Notes: generated by a model from the sequence alone, not told the origin. Positions 9,875-21,802 are shown, counted from the first letter of the stretch. The stretch is 64,000 nt of DNA from Deinococcus detaillensis (GCF_007280555.1 NZ_VKDB01000013.1:34748-98747), one strand, 5' to 3'. Numbers and translations: made by a program.

Positions 9875-12235
9875 ATGCCCACCTTGCCCGAACTGCGCGA
9901 CAAACTCCGGCGGCCCTTAGAGTTGGAGCGCTTACGCGGCTTTGAGAACAAAGCGGTAGCGGGCGGCCTGGAAAAACTGATGGACGGCCCGTTGGCTGGC
10001 CCCTTTCCTAAAGTGCGCGAGGCGCTGCGCGGTTACGACAACCTGAGCCTCGCCGAGCGTGAGGAGGCTATAGAAGCGGCCCTGAACTTACTTCAAGGCG
10101 GCCCACCCAGACCGTCCAGCCTGCCCAAAGTGGCCCGCCAGGACCCTCAACTGCCCGCCGCGCCTGCGGGAAGTCGGCTTGGCCCCAGTGCACCGCTGGC
10201 CCAGCTCGATTGGGGACACGGCGGCCTCAAGAAGCTGAGTGCTCTGGGCCTGCAAACGCTGCGCGACGTGCTGCACAATTACCCGCGCCGTCACGAAGAC
10301 CGCCGCGCTCTGCCCTCGCTGGCCGAAATCGAGGACGGCCAGAAAGCCACAGTGTCGGGCGTGCTCATCTCCAAAACCCGCACCAGCCCCCGCCCCGGCA
10401 TGCAAATCTTGAACGCGGTGCTGCAGACCTCTAGCGGCGAGCGCATCAAAGCGACCTGGTTTAATCAGCCGTGGGTCGAAAAGAACCTGCGCGAGGGAGC
10501 CAAGCTGATTCTGACCGGGCGGGTCAAGCGCTTCGGCAAGTCGGCGCAACTCGGCGTGGAATACATGGAGACGCTGGACAGTTCTTCCGGCAACTCAGCT
10601 TCCGGCAGCATCAGCATTGGCCGCATCGTGGGCGTCTACGACGGCAAAGACGGGATCAGCCAAGACTTTTTACGCAAGTCGGCGCAAATGGCGCTCAGCC
10701 GCAGCGACGACGGTGATTATTTGCCGGGCCACTGGCGCAAGCAGTGCAACCTGACTGACCTCACCGACGCCCTGCAAGGTATCCATTTCCCGAGCGACGA
10801 GGCCCACCTCTCGCGGGCCGATTACCGTCTGCGTTTTGACGAATACCTGTTTTTGGAACTCCGAATGCTGCTGCAAGGCGAAGACGCGGTGCTGCTGGGC
10901 AAGCGCTTTACCGCCACCGACCGCGATATGCAGGACTTTGAAGCGGGCCTGCCGTTCCAGTTCACCGGAGCGCAGCGGCGAGTCCTCTACGAAATTGCCG
11001 ACGATATGCGCAGCGAGCAGCAGATGGCCCGCTTGGTGCAGGGTGATGTGGGCAGCGGCAAAACGGCGGTGGCCGCCTGCGCCCTGTATTTGGCCTTCAA
11101 GGACGGCTACCAGGGCGCACTGATGGCCCCCACCGAGATTCTGGCGCGGCAGCACTACGTCAACATGCAGGCGTATCTCGCGCCGCTGGGCGTGCGGGTG
11201 GGCCTGCTGATCGGAGCGCTGACTCCCAAGCAAAAAGCCGAGATGCAGGCCACCATTGCCAATGGTCTGGTGGACATCGTGGTGGGCACTCAGGCGCTGA
11301 TTCAGGAAAACGTGACCTGGGCCAATCTGGGCCTCGCTGTGGTGGACGAGGAACACCGCTTCGGCGTAGCCCAGCGCCGCAAGTTGCTGGCGGGCCGCCC
11401 CGACGTGCTGGTGATGTCGGCCACCCCGATTCCGCGCAGCTTGGCGCTGACCGCTTACGGCGACTTGGAGCTGAGCATCATCGATGAGCTGCCGCCGGGC
11501 CGCACTCCCGTCGAAACCAAACTCCTACAAGACACCCACCGCACGCAGGCTTACGGCTTCGTGATGACCCAGCTCCGTGAGGGTAGACAGGCTTTCGTGG
11601 TCACGGCACTCATTGAAGAAAACGAAAACCTGGAGCTGCTGGCCGCCACCCAACTTGCTGACGACCTACGGGTGATCTTGCCGGAAGCCCGAATTGACCT
11701 GCTTCACGGCAAAATGCCCGCTGCTGAAAAGGACGCCATCATGGAGCGCTTCCGGGCGCAGGCGTTTGACATTCTGGTGTCCACCACCGTGATTGAAGTC
11801 GGCGTGGACGTGCCCAACGCCTCGGTCATGGTCATCGAAAATGCCGAGCGCTTCGGGCTGTCACAGCTTCATCAGCTTCGCGGGCGCGTCGGGCGGGGCA
11901 GTGCCAAGAGTTACTGCCTGCTGGTGGCGGGCGAATATTCCCAAAAAACCCGCAAGCGCCTCAAGATCATCGAGGGCAGCACCGACGGCTTCGTGATCGC
12001 TGAAGCGGATTTAAAGCTGCGTGGCCCCGGCGAAATTCGTGGTACCCGGCAGAGTGGCATTCCCGATCTTAAGCTGGGCGACTTAGCGAGCGACGTAGAA
12101 ATCATCGAGCGGGCGCGTGAACTGGCCAAACACATTCTCAGCCACGATCCGGCGCTCAAGCACCCGCGCCTGAGCGGGCTGCGCGAGGAGCTGCAGGCCC
12201 GCAGCAATCAGGTGGCCTACCGCGAGGTCATTTGA
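9875..12235 (+). CDS. recG: ATP-dependent DNA helicase RecG
   Basis: 786 residues, longer than E. coli RecG (693) because of an N-terminal extension of roughly 100 residues, as in D. radiodurans. It remodels stalled replication forks and Holliday junctions. The OB-fold wedge domain spans about residues 145-240. Helicase motifs: I GDVGSGKT at 390-397, Ia [18 protein letters not shown] at 491-494, [39 protein letters not shown]. The C-terminal TRG-type region ends [12 protein letters not shown]...LGDL. Single-gene unit with its own promoter. Confidence 0.97.
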   Translation: MPTLPELRDKLRRPLELERLRGFENKAVAGGLEKLMDGPLAGPFPKVREALRGYDNLSLAEREEAIEAALNLLQGGPPRPSSLPKVARQDPQLPAAPAGSRLGPSAPLAQLDWGHGGLKKLSALGLQTLRDVLHNYPRRHEDRRALPSLAEIEDGQKATVSGVLISKTRTSPRPGMQILNAVLQTSSGERIKATWFNQPWVEKNLREGAKLILTGRVKRFGKSAQLGVEYMETLDSSSGNSASGSISIGRIVGVYDGKDGISQDFLRKSAQMALSRSDDGDYLPGHWRKQCNLTDLTDALQGIHFPSDEAHLSRADYRLRFDEYLFLELRMLLQGEDAVLLGKRFTATDRDMQDFEAGLPFQFTGAQRRVLYEIADDMRSEQQMARLVQGDVGSGKTAVAACALYLAFKDGYQGALMAPTEILARQHYVNMQAYLAPLGVRVGLLIGALTPKQKAEMQATIANGLVDIVVGTQALIQENVTWANLGLAVVDEEHRFGVAQRRKLLAGRPDVLVMSATPIPRSLALTAYGDLELSIIDELPPGRTPVETKLLQDTHRTQAYGFVMTQLREGRQAFVVTALIEENENLELLAATQLADDLRVILPEARIDLLHGKMPAAEKDAIMERFRAQAFDILVSTTVIEVGVDVPNASVMVIENAERFGLSQLHQLRGRVGRGSAKSYCLLVAGEYSQKTRKRLKIIEGSTDGFVIAEADLKLRGPGEIRGTRQSGIPDLKLGDLASDVEIIERARELAKHILSHDPALKHPRLSGLREELQARSNQVAYREVI

Positions 12236-12241
12236 GTTGGT

Positions 12242-12270
12242 TGCTCACTTTCATTGAGGTTGCGTGAGCA
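12242..12270. other. Hairpin just after recG
   Basis: TGCTCAC and GTGAGCA arms, 7 base pairs, 15-base loop, no T tract; may be a transcript-end hairpin for recG. Confidence 0.4.
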
Positions 12271-12322
12271 CTGGCTCCGCTGTCCTTCATCAGGCCGTGA
12301 CGCGGCTGTGACGTTTTGTTAA

Positions 12323-12421
12323 TACACTGTTCTCAACAGCGCAGAAGTGTGGGCCGAGTGAAGTCTGCCGCGCAGTGGGAGCCGTGTTCAGCCGAGAGGT
12401 TGGACGCGGCTCCTCCTTTTT
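12323..12421 (+). ncRNA. Candidate small RNA between recG and the dehydrogenase
   Basis: A -10-like TACACT (12323-12328, within TTAATACACT) is followed about 50 bases later by an intrinsic terminator: GGAGCCG (12378-12384) and CGGCTCC (12407-12413), then TCCTTTTT. No open frame with plausible coding character lies between. The implied transcript would be about 85 bases. No matching -35 box is visible, and the same terminator could simply end leaky recG transcription. No known RNA family recognised. Confidence 0.35.
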
Positions 12422-12480
12422 GGTTTGAGAATTTCGCGGCGCGTGTGTGAACGGCGAAGGTTTGCGGGGTGCTCAGGCCG

Positions 12481-12486
12481 TACCAT
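12481..12486 (+). promoter_or_regulatory. -10 element TACCAT, leaderless dehydrogenase promoter
   Basis: TACCAT 7 bases before the ATG at 12494. Confidence 0.5.
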
Positions 12487-12493
12487 AAGCGAC

Positions 12494-13339
12494 ATGACTT
12501 CTTCTCAAGTGCAGCCAACTTCATCCAAACCCATGCACGGCAAAACGGTGCTAATCACTGGCGCGACCAACGGTGTGGGCAAAGCGACAGCCGCCGACCT
12601 GATTCAGCAGGGCGCTGAAGTGTGGATCGTGGGGCGCGACGCCCAGAAAACTGCCGCCGTGGCGCAGGAAATCGGCGCGGCGGGGCACTTGCTGGCCGAT
12701 CTGAGCCTTCGCCCCGAAGCCGCCCGGATGGCCCGTGAATTTACCGAGCGGGTGGGCAAGCTGGACGTGCTGATCAACAATGCCGGTGCGATTTATGACC
12801 GCAGGCAAGAAAGCAAAGAAGGCATCGAGATGACGTGGGCCTTAAACCACCTCGCTTACTTCATCGTCACGCGTGAGCTGCTGCCGCTGCTGCGGGCTAG
12901 TCGGGGGCGCATTGTCAACGTCTCCAGCTCGGCGCACGCGGGCGGCAAAATCCGCTGGCAAGACCCTGAATTCAAAACTGGATACAGCGCTTGGGGAGCC
13001 TACAACCAAAGCAAGTTGGCCAATGTACTGTTTACCCGCGAGCTGGCTTACCGCGAGCGTGAATCTGGCGTCACCGTCAACGCTCTGCACCCCGGCTTCG
13101 TGGCGTCGGGATTTGGCCGCAACAATTCCGGTATGGGCAAACTGCTCAACATGACCTCGGCGCTGGCCATCAACGATGAACAGGGCGCACAGACCAGTAT
13201 TTATCTGGCCTCCAGCCCTGACGTGGCCGGCAAATCGGGCTTGTATTTCAACAAAAGCCAAATCGCTCAGCCCGCTGCTCAGGCGCTCGACGACGCGGCA
13301 GGAAAACGGCTGTGGGCCTTGTCGGAGAGCTATTTGTAA
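12494..13339 (+). CDS. Short-chain dehydrogenase/reductase
   Basis: 281 residues, classical SDR fold. Nucleotide motif TGATNGVG at 22-29, the NNAG motif (INNAGAIYD), catalytic Ser in VNVSSSAHAGG, and YNQSK with Tyr170 and Lys174. NAD(P)-dependent oxidoreductase of unknown substrate; the overall pattern resembles retinol dehydrogenase-like SDRs. The start at 12494 is chosen because a -10 box lies 7 bases upstream; the open frame extends 23 codons further without a start context. Ends in a strong bidirectional terminator shared with the convergent DUF4139 gene. Confidence 0.9.
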   Translation: MTSSQVQPTSSKPMHGKTVLITGATNGVGKATAADLIQQGAEVWIVGRDAQKTAAVAQEIGAAGHLLADLSLRPEAARMAREFTERVGKLDVLINNAGAIYDRRQESKEGIEMTWALNHLAYFIVTRELLPLLRASRGRIVNVSSSAHAGGKIRWQDPEFKTGYSAWGAYNQSKLANVLFTRELAYRERESGVTVNALHPGFVASGFGRNNSGMGKLLNMTSALAINDEQGAQTSIYLASSPDVAGKSGLYFNKSQIAQPAAQALDDAAGKRLWALSESYL

Positions 13340-13362
13340 AGCCAGTTTGGCCTGTAAGCAAA

Positions 13363-13410
13363 GAAGAACGGAAGAACTGGGGCAATCCCCGCTTCTTCCG
13401 TTCTTCTTTT
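13363..13410. terminator. Strong bidirectional terminator
   Basis: Stem of about 20 base pairs (13363-13382 with 13387-13406, one mismatch), loop CAAT, A-rich on the left and TTTT on the right; serves the convergent dehydrogenase and DUF4139 genes. Confidence 0.9.
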
Positions 13411-13420
13411 CATCTTGGTT

Positions 13421-14701
13421 TTATTGCGTGTTGTCGATCACCACGGTAAAGCTCTTGCTGGCCTTGCCGCCCGCCGGAACGTCTACCCGCAGCTCGGCAA
13501 CGCTCTGATTGGCCTTGGTCACGCCGTCGATGACGACTTTGCGCCCGCCGATTTGCTCGCTGATTTCGGCGCGGACTTGGCGGTTTTTGCTGCTCTCGAA
13601 GGTGTAGGTGACTTTATAGGTGCCGCCGTTTTTGGTGCTGCTGACGGTCTGCACGCTGCGGGTGTAGCGGACATCCGGGTCGCGGCCCAGACTGAACTCC
13701 ACATTCTCACCTTTGGCCGTTTCGTCGAGGCTGGTTTGGCCCGAGATGCGCCCGTCTTCGCGCACGGTCAGTTGGCCGCCCGGCAAGTTCTGGTCGGCCT
13801 TGAAGCGGTACGAACGGTTGAGCGTGCCGGCGCTTTTCTGGGTGTCGAAGTACATGCTCAAGCTGGCGTAGCGCTCAAAGGTGCTCAGTTTGGGCGCTAA
13901 GAACGGCAAGGTGTAGGTGCTGTTGGCCGGCAAAGTGAAGGCCGAGTCCAGGCCGTAGCGGTAAAGGCCATTGACGGTGCCGAGCGCTCCGACTTTGGGC
14001 GCGGGCATAGGCGCGGATGCGCCGGCCATATCCGCCACCCGCGATTCGTACATGACTGGCCGGGCGTCCTGAACGTCCACTTGCCCTGCCAGCAGCTCGG
14101 TGGCGGTCACGTTGTAAACCTGGTCGGCGTTGTTGCGAATGTCGGCCAGAGCCGAGAGCGAAGCGCTGCTGCCCGACGTTTTGAGGGTGTAGCGCGGCGT
14201 CCAGCTCAGGGCGCGGGTCAGGTAGCTGAGCGTCCCCTTGCCGGTCTGGGTCAGGGTATAGACCAAGCTCTGGCGCGGCTGCTGGGCGTTCAGCGGCGGC
14301 AGTGTGGGAAAGCTGAGCTGGCTGTAGGCCACGTTGCGGTACTGGCCGCTGGCGTCTTTGATCAGCAAATCGGCGGCGCGAACCAGGGTCACGGTCTGGG
14401 TTTTGTCTGGGCCAGCAAAATTCGCTTCGCGCAGGGTCACAGTCTTGCCTTCCAAGCTCGTCAGCCAGCTCACGCCGCGCATCTGCACCGCTTGGGTGTA
14501 GGGCAGGCCCTCCAAGTCGAGCGTGCCGGGAATCAGGTTGCTCCAAGCGCTGTCGGGCAAGTCGACTTGAAAGGCCGTGGCGCTGGCCGTGACTGGCGTG
14601 CGAACTTCGCCGAAGTTTTGGTAAATTCGCAGGTCGGTGGCATGGGCGCTGCTCAGCGCGAGAGCGCCTATGACAGTTACGGCTTTGCTGATCGTATTCA
14701 T
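13421..14701 (-). CDS. DUF4139 domain-containing secreted protein
   Basis: 426 residues from ATG 14701. Signal peptide MNTISKAVTVIGALALSSAHA, then a mature protein of about 405 residues. The stretch LSWTPRYTLKTSG and the following ALADIRNNADQVYNVTATELLAGQV are the hallmark of the DUF4139/mucoidy-inhibitor A-like family (side-by-side beta domains). Role unknown in this family; probably periplasmic or cell surface. Downstream of, and on the same strand as, the peptide-importer operon but separated from it by a terminator, so transcribed independently. Confidence 0.8.
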   Translation of the reverse strand: MNTISKAVTVIGALALSSAHATDLRIYQNFGEVRTPVTASATAFQVDLPDSAWSNLIPGTLDLEGLPYTQAVQMRGVSWLTSLEGKTVTLREANFAGPDKTQTVTLVRAADLLIKDASGQYRNVAYSQLSFPTLPPLNAQQPRQSLVYTLTQTGKGTLSYLTRALSWTPRYTLKTSGSSASLSALADIRNNADQVYNVTATELLAGQVDVQDARPVMYESRVADMAGASAPMPAPKVGALGTVNGLYRYGLDSAFTLPANSTYTLPFLAPKLSTFERYASLSMYFDTQKSAGTLNRSYRFKADQNLPGGQLTVREDGRISGQTSLDETAKGENVEFSLGRDPDVRYTRSVQTVSSTKNGGTYKVTYTFESSKNRQVRAEISEQIGGRKVVIDGVTKANQSVAELRVDVPAGGKASKSFTVVIDNTQ

Positions 14702-14760
14702 AGCTTGTACTTTGCGATACTTTTCCTGATGAGGCGTGAGAAGAGCTGACGGGCAAGCCA

Positions 14761-14795
14761 CAAAAAAGGGCTGAGCGCTTTTTTCTCGCTCAGCC
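14761..14795 (-). terminator. Terminator of the peptide ABC importer operon
   Basis: On the minus strand GGCTGAGCG and CGCTCAGCC (9 base pairs) followed by CTTTTTT. Confidence 0.88.
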
Positions 14796-14839
14796 TCTGC
14801 TGTTTTGACTTGACGTTCCCTGTGCTGTTTGAAAGGGTC

Positions 14840-17001
<2,162 letters not shown>

Positions 17002-17102
17002 GCAGGCTCCTTGGCAAGGAAGGGAAAAGGCCGTAAACCGAACAACAGCTGGCGTCAAATTTCTTGGATTTCCTCGGCTACAAGGAGAAAGAGGTGGAAG
17101 GC

Positions 17103-17132
17103 ATCATAGCGCTAAATGGCGAGACTCCGTAA
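17103..17132 (-). promoter_or_regulatory. Possible internal promoter before the two ATPases
   Basis: Minus strand: TTACGG (17127-17132), 18-base spacer, TATGAT (17103-17108). The -35 box is weak. Confidence 0.3.
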
Positions 17133-17152
17133 CATCGGCGGCAATCTACGCC

Positions 17153-18274
17153 TTACTGGCGCTTGCGGGGATCTAGGGCGTCGCGCAGGCCATCACCGAG
17201 CAGTTGGAAGCACATCACTGTCGCCACGATGAAATAGCCGGGAATAAGCACCCAGGGCCGCTGGGTAATCGACGCGAAGCCGCCTTCCTGGGCCTGACTG
17301 AGTAGGCTGCCCCAAGACGCATATGGCTCTACTGCGCCGATGCCTAAGAAGCTAAGGCCAGATTCCAGCAGGATGTAACCGGGAATCGCCAGACTCAAGC
17401 TGATAATCAGGTAACTGGTCATGGACGGCAGCATATGGCGGAACATGATCCGGCCATTCGATGAACCCAATGCCGTCGCCGCCGAGACATAATCCTGCTC
17501 CCGGACGCTGAGCAGTTGACCACGCACCACGCGGGCCAGGCCCCCCCAACTGATGAATGCCAGAATTCCTAAAATGACGTAAAGGACCAAGATAGGATTG
17601 AGGTCTGATGGAAAAATGGAGCGCAGCAAGATCACCAGAAAAAGGTAAGGAATAGAAGCGATGACCTCAATCAAGCGCTGAATCAAGTTATCGACCACGC
17701 CGCCGAAATAAGCGGAAATAGCCCCCATTGCCATGCCGATCACGGTAGCGATCAAAACGGCGAGGACGCCAATCGTTAAAGAGACTTGCGAGGCGTAGAG
17801 CGTCCTGGAAAGCAGATCGCGGCCCAGTGCGTCGCCGCCAAATAAATACACTTTGCAAACCGGATTGCCAGTGCCAAAAAGGTGCAAATTGGACGGTATG
17901 AAGCCCAAGATCTTGTAAGTTTCGCCCCGCACCCCAAAATAAATGGGGCATTTTTCTTTGGTCGCTTTATACTCATTGACAAAGGTGTTCATGTTGAGCT
18001 GCTGGGTGTAGTTGTTAACGTATGGCCGGGAGAGGCCGCCGTTTGAAGTGAAATGAATGGGCGTGGGCGGATGAAATGGCGTCAGATTGGTGGTGCTGTA
18101 ATTTGACAGACCGTCGGGAGCCAAAAAACCACCGAACAAGGCCATCAGATACAGCAAGATCAGCACGACGCCGCCGAATTTGGCGGTGGCGTTTTTTCTG
18201 AACTGCTCCTTAGCAATGGCAAATTGACCCTGATTCTTGTTGATCGCCTTGGTGGGCGTGGCGGCGGTGGTCAT
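17153..18274 (-). CDS. dppC: Peptide ABC importer permease C
   Basis: 373 residues. Inner-membrane permease with about six membrane segments, the first near residues 33-53. The EAA-type coupling loop is YVSAATALGSSNGRIMFRHMLPS, which docks on the ATPases. A periplasmic insertion of about 110 residues between the first and second segments (about 60-165), with two cysteines, makes it longer than the usual 290-300-residue DppC. Lies between the ATPases and permease B. Confidence 0.9.
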   Translation of the reverse strand: MTTAATPTKAINKNQGQFAIAKEQFRKNATAKFGGVVLILLYLMALFGGFLAPDGLSNYSTTNLTPFHPPTPIHFTSNGGLSRPYVNNYTQQLNMNTFVNEYKATKEKCPIYFGVRGETYKILGFIPSNLHLFGTGNPVCKVYLFGGDALGRDLLSRTLYASQVSLTIGVLAVLIATVIGMAMGAISAYFGGVVDNLIQRLIEVIASIPYLFLVILLRSIFPSDLNPILVLYVILGILAFISWGGLARVVRGQLLSVREQDYVSAATALGSSNGRIMFRHMLPSMTSYLIISLSLAIPGYILLESGLSFLGIGAVEPYASWGSLLSQAQEGGFASITQRPWVLIPGYFIVATVMCFQLLGDGLRDALDPRKRQ

Positions 18275-18328
18275 CGCTGGCTCCCTGAAGTGATTGAAAA
18301 AACGTGTGTCATTTCTTAAAACCCGCCC

Positions 18329-19309
18329 TCACGAATAGCGAATGCGCGGATCGACCACGCTGAGTAAGATGTCGCTGACGGCGTTGCCGATGATCAGCAG
18401 GGCCACTGTCAAAATATTAAACCCGGCAATCAGATAAAGATCGCGGGCATTGATCGAGTCGAGCAGCATCGGTGTGATGCCGGGATAAGCGAACACCACT
18501 TCGACGAATCCTGCGCCGCTGATCAGTGCAGGCAGCTGGCCGCCGAGTCCGGCCACGAACGGGATAATGGCGTTGCGGAGCGTGTGCTTGTAAATCACTA
18601 TGAACTCGCTCGCGCCTTTAGAACGGGCCGTTCTGACAAAATCGGCCCGCAGGTATTCGAGCATCTGTCCGCGCAGGATGCGGGTAAAACCTGCTACGTC
18701 GCCCACCGCAACCACCAGAGCGGGCAAGAGAATATGTTTGAAGATGTCCCAGAACCGCCCGAACGCGCCGAGCGTGCTGTAGTTGTCGCTGGTCATGCCG
18801 CCGGTAGGAATAGCCCAGCCGGTGGCAAAGCGAAGCTGCACGATGCCGTAAAGCACGATCAGTGCCAGAAAAAAGCTGGGGAAGCCCAGCAAGAAATACA
18901 TCACGCCGCTGCTGATTTTGTCGCCCAGGGTGTACTGCTTGACCGCTCCGTAAACGCCCAGCGGAATAGCGATGGCGTAAAAGAGCACCAAATACAGCGC
19001 CACCAAGTACAGCGAGTTGAGAATACGCGGCCAAGCGATGGCCAGCACCGGCTGCTGGTACTGAAAGGAAAGTCCCAGATCGCCCTGCACCACATTTTTG
19101 ATCCAAGTGAAGTACTGAATGATAGGCGGCTGATCTAGGCCAAAGCTCCGTCTCAGATTTTCAAGCTGCTGGGGTGAGATGGCCGGATTGAGCCGGGCAG
19201 GCGTCAAGAAATCGCCGGGAGCGAGCTGAATGACAAAGAAAATCAGCATACTGGCCAAAATCAAAGTGGGAATGGAGTTGAGAAAGCGGCGAAGCAGGAA
19301 AACTAACAA
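18329..19309 (-). CDS. dppB: Peptide ABC importer permease B
   Basis: 326 residues, starts MLVFLLRRFLNSIPTLILAS as expected for DppB/OppB (first membrane segment right at the N-terminus). Six membrane segments; EAA loop FVRTARSKGASEFIVIYKHTLRN. Ends in VDPRIRYS, the family's usual C-terminus. Follows the solute-binding protein gene after 94 bases. Confidence 0.93.
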   Translation of the reverse strand: MLVFLLRRFLNSIPTLILASMLIFFVIQLAPGDFLTPARLNPAISPQQLENLRRSFGLDQPPIIQYFTWIKNVVQGDLGLSFQYQQPVLAIAWPRILNSLYLVALYLVLFYAIAIPLGVYGAVKQYTLGDKISSGVMYFLLGFPSFFLALIVLYGIVQLRFATGWAIPTGGMTSDNYSTLGAFGRFWDIFKHILLPALVVAVGDVAGFTRILRGQMLEYLRADFVRTARSKGASEFIVIYKHTLRNAIIPFVAGLGGQLPALISGAGFVEVVFAYPGITPMLLDSINARDLYLIAGFNILTVALLIIGNAVSDILLSVVDPRIRYS

Positions 19310-19403
19310 TGGCGGCTCCTTCTTACTTTAGGGTGCGGTTCGATATGCAGTGGGGGCTATTCGCGGATGCGAACGGCCCCCGGAGGTCACAGCTCGTTAC
19401 GGA

Positions 19404-21161
19404 TTACTTGATGTAGGTGGTGACAAACACACCAGGGCGTGTGCCGTAGTAAGCATCCCACAGGTTGCGCTTGTACTCACCGCCCAGGCGGCTGGTGTAA
19501 CTGACGTGGTAGTTGGTGCCGACCAAGTAGATCACCGGCTGCAACTGGCCTTCGACCTTAGAGAGCTGCTGGCCGATCTTCTGGCGGGCTGCCACGTCCA
19601 AGGTCTGGTCGCCTTGGTAGTACAGCTTGGTCATCAAGGTTTCCTGCGGCGTCAGGCAAGCTCCGTTGGCAGGGGCATTGTACGAGTGGAGGTTGGTGCC
19701 GCAGGGCACGACATTTGTACCGTAGGGCCAGATGTTGGTGCCGCCAGACAGACCCAGCAAGATGGCGTCGAAGGGGCGGTTGGCACCTTTGGAGGTGAGC
19801 TGATCAACCAAGTTGTTAAAATCAATCGGCGTGAAGTTGACCTTGACGCCCACCTTCTTGGCTTCGTCGCGGAAGATACTGCCGAGCTGCTCGCGCACTG
19901 TGTTACCGGAGTTGGTGGCGAGGGTAAACGACAGTTCCTTGCCGCTGGCGTCCACCAAGTAGCCGGCCGCGTTCTTCTTCTTGAAGCCGATGTCCGAGAG
20001 CAGCTTGCTGGCCGCCGCCAGATTGTACTCGAACTTGGGCGTATCGGCGAATTGGTAATTCTTGAACACCGGATAGGTGCTGGTATACACCGGGGTACCG
20101 AGGCCGCCCAGCGCCAGTTGAATCATGCCCTCACGGTTGGCGATGTGGCTCATGGCCTGCCTGAACTTGGCTTCGCGGAAAATTTTTTGCTTGAAGAGAT
20201 CATCCGACTTGTTCCAGTTAAAGACAATCCAAGAACTGGTCGAGTTGGGGCCGACATTGGGAACCAGTACTGACTTGAGGTTGCCGCCGTCAATGGCCTT
20301 CTTGATCTGCGCGAGGTCGTCGGCTTTGGTGGGAGCGTAGACGTCGGTCTGTCCCGACAGGTAAGCCGCCAGATCGGCATTCAAGTCCTTGACGATGCGG
20401 ATGCTGTACGTATCGAGATACGGAAGGGGCTTCCCGGCGCTGTCGTGAACCCACTGGCCATAGTAAGTATTTTTCTTCAGCACGACCCGCTGGCCCGGCT
20501 GATAGCTGGTGATGATCCAGGCCCCCGGCGCAACAATCGTCTTGGGATCGGCGCTGATGCCCCACATCGCCTTGATGCCTTCCGCGCCGCTCTTGGCGTA
20601 GACCGGCCCAAACACGTGGTCGGGCCAGGGCGCGTAGCTCATGATCGAGTAAGCGCTGGCGCTCACCGCTGGGAAATCAAACTGCAAGGTGGTGGCGTCG
20701 ATCTTCTTGACGGTGATCGGCTTTTCGTTGAGGAAAAAGCTGTCGCGGGCGTTGCTGCCCACTTTGTCGTCAACGTCGATCTTGTAAGTCGTTACCCAGT
20801 CGTCGGCAGTGATTGCCTGACCGTCGCTGAATTTCATGTCGGGCCGTATCTTGACTGTAAAGCGCTTGCCACCGTTGCTGACCGTCGGCATGGCGGCGGC
20901 CATAAACGGAATGAATTCGCCGCTGGTGGGGTCTTGCTGAAAGAGGCCCGCAGTCAAATCGCCCATAAGTTGAGGCAGGCTGTTCGCTTCAGCGGAAGTA
21001 AACGGATTGAGCGTTTTGTAATCGCTGAGGGTGGTACCCCTCACCTCGCCGCCCGACTTAGCCTGTGAGACCGGGTCAGCGAACCAGGCAGCAGGGTAGA
21101 CAAACGGAGCAGCGCTGGCGGCACCTAAGGTGAGTGCGGCAAACATCAGAAATTTCTTCAT
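19404..21161 (-). CDS. dppA: Peptide ABC importer solute-binding protein
   Basis: 585 residues from ATG 21161 (AAGGAG 6 bases upstream; the 23-codon upward extension is in the leader). Signal peptide MKKFLMFAALTLGAASA without a lipobox cysteine, so probably soluble in the periplasm. SBP family 5 features: GGKRFTVKIRPDMKFSDGQAITADDWV near residues 90-115. First gene of a five-gene importer operon (A-B-C-D-F). A typical promoter and a repeat-containing putative operator lie upstream. Confidence 0.92.
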   Translation of the reverse strand: MKKFLMFAALTLGAASAAPFVYPAAWFADPVSQAKSGGEVRGTTLSDYKTLNPFTSAEANSLPQLMGDLTAGLFQQDPTSGEFIPFMAAAMPTVSNGGKRFTVKIRPDMKFSDGQAITADDWVTTYKIDVDDKVGSNARDSFFLNEKPITVKKIDATTLQFDFPAVSASAYSIMSYAPWPDHVFGPVYAKSGAEGIKAMWGISADPKTIVAPGAWIITSYQPGQRVVLKKNTYYGQWVHDSAGKPLPYLDTYSIRIVKDLNADLAAYLSGQTDVYAPTKADDLAQIKKAIDGGNLKSVLVPNVGPNSTSSWIVFNWNKSDDLFKQKIFREAKFRQAMSHIANREGMIQLALGGLGTPVYTSTYPVFKNYQFADTPKFEYNLAAASKLLSDIGFKKKNAAGYLVDASGKELSFTLATNSGNTVREQLGSIFRDEAKKVGVKVNFTPIDFNNLVDQLTSKGANRPFDAILLGLSGGTNIWPYGTNVVPCGTNLHSYNAPANGACLTPQETLMTKLYYQGDQTLDVAARQKIGQQLSKVEGQLQPVIYLVGTNYHVSYTSRLGGEYKRNLWDAYYGTRPGVFVTTYIK

Positions 21162-21291
21162 TGGAGTTCTCCTTGGGAAAGTGAGGTCGGGGCCGAGTGC
21201 TCCGTGGTTGGTTGGCCTTGCCGCAAGCACGCGTTGTGAATGTCAAGACCGGGAACGCGGGCTGACAAAGGCAAGGAACGGTAGCGCCCGT

Positions 21292-21321
21292 ACTATAGGC
21301 GCGAATTTTGACTCAGGTCAA
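21292..21321 (-). promoter_or_regulatory. Promoter of the peptide importer operon
   Basis: Minus strand TTGACC (21316-21321), 18-base spacer, TATAGT (21292-21297). The -35 lies in a dyad TTGAC-CTGA-GTCAA (21308-21321), a possible operator. Confidence 0.7.
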
Positions 21322-21357
21322 GCAAATGGCTTATAAGCGCTAAGCAAAATGACTTAT
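21320..21357 (-). repeat. Phased direct repeat upstream of the importer promoter
   Basis: AAGCAAATGGCTTAT (21320-21334) and AAGCAAAATGACTTAT (21342-21357), 22 bases apart, i.e. two helical turns, immediately upstream of the -35. Looks like an activator or repressor site. Confidence 0.45.
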
Positions 21358-21393
21358 GTAAAGTCATGCAGCATACAAAGCTAACAAACGAAA

Positions 21394-21421
21394 CATCCAG
21401 CCCCCTTGCGGAAACCGGATG
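21394..21421 (-). terminator. Possible secG terminator
   Basis: Minus strand CATCCGG...CTGGATG hairpin followed by TTTCGTTTGTT; imperfect stem and interrupted T tract. Confidence 0.5.
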
Positions 21422-21443
21422 TAAAGTTTGGGTGAATTGTAGC

Positions 21444-21674
21444 TCAGTGCGACAAGATGGAGATCAAGAGCGCCAGCAGCATGAAAAAGCCGCCCAAGAT
21501 GCTGGTAATGCGGATCAAACCACCTTCTACACCGCGTCCGCCGAACAAATCGCCGCCCGAGGCGAGACTGGCCGACAAACCGGCTTGCTTGGGCACTTGC
21601 AGCAGCACAAAGAAAACGAGGCCAATGCAGATCAGCGCGAACAGGGCAATAAAAATGGAGAGCAGTGCGGTCAT
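21444..21674 (-). CDS. secG: Preprotein translocase subunit SecG
   Basis: 76 residues with two membrane segments (about 3-25 and 53-74) joined by the conserved loop QVPKQAGLSASLASGGDLFGGRGVE. Accessory subunit of the SecYEG channel in the inner membrane. Length and loop are typical. An AAGGA site precedes the ATG. Lies next to tRNA-Leu on the same strand; the two may be co-transcribed. Confidence 0.93.
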   Translation of the reverse strand: MTALLSIFIALFALICIGLVFFVLLQVPKQAGLSASLASGGDLFGGRGVEGGLIRITSILGGFFMLLALLISILSH

Positions 21675-21720
21675 TTGGTTCCTTGGGATAAAACTGATTT
21701 CAGAGAATTCTCAAACCTGT

Positions 21721-21802
21721 TGGTGCCGGAGATGGGAGTCGAACCCACACGGTTTCCCGCTTGATTTTGAGTCAAGTGCGTCTGCCATTCCGCCACTCCG
21801 GC
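21721..21802 (-). tRNA. tRNA-Leu (anticodon CAA)
   Basis: Minus strand: acceptor GCCGGAG pairs with CTCCGGC, then discriminator A and encoded CCA (21721-21723). Anticodon stem CTTGA/TCAAG with loop CTCAAAA gives CAA (reads UUG). The extra arm CGG-GAAA-CCG is the class II variable arm expected for Leu. Confidence 0.95.

Noticed and set aside
21351..21367. TTATGTAAAGTCATG as a radiation/desiccation response motif (RDRM)
   Set aside because: Only the first half matches the RDRM palindrome; the second half deviates at most positions, and the downstream operon is a peptide importer.
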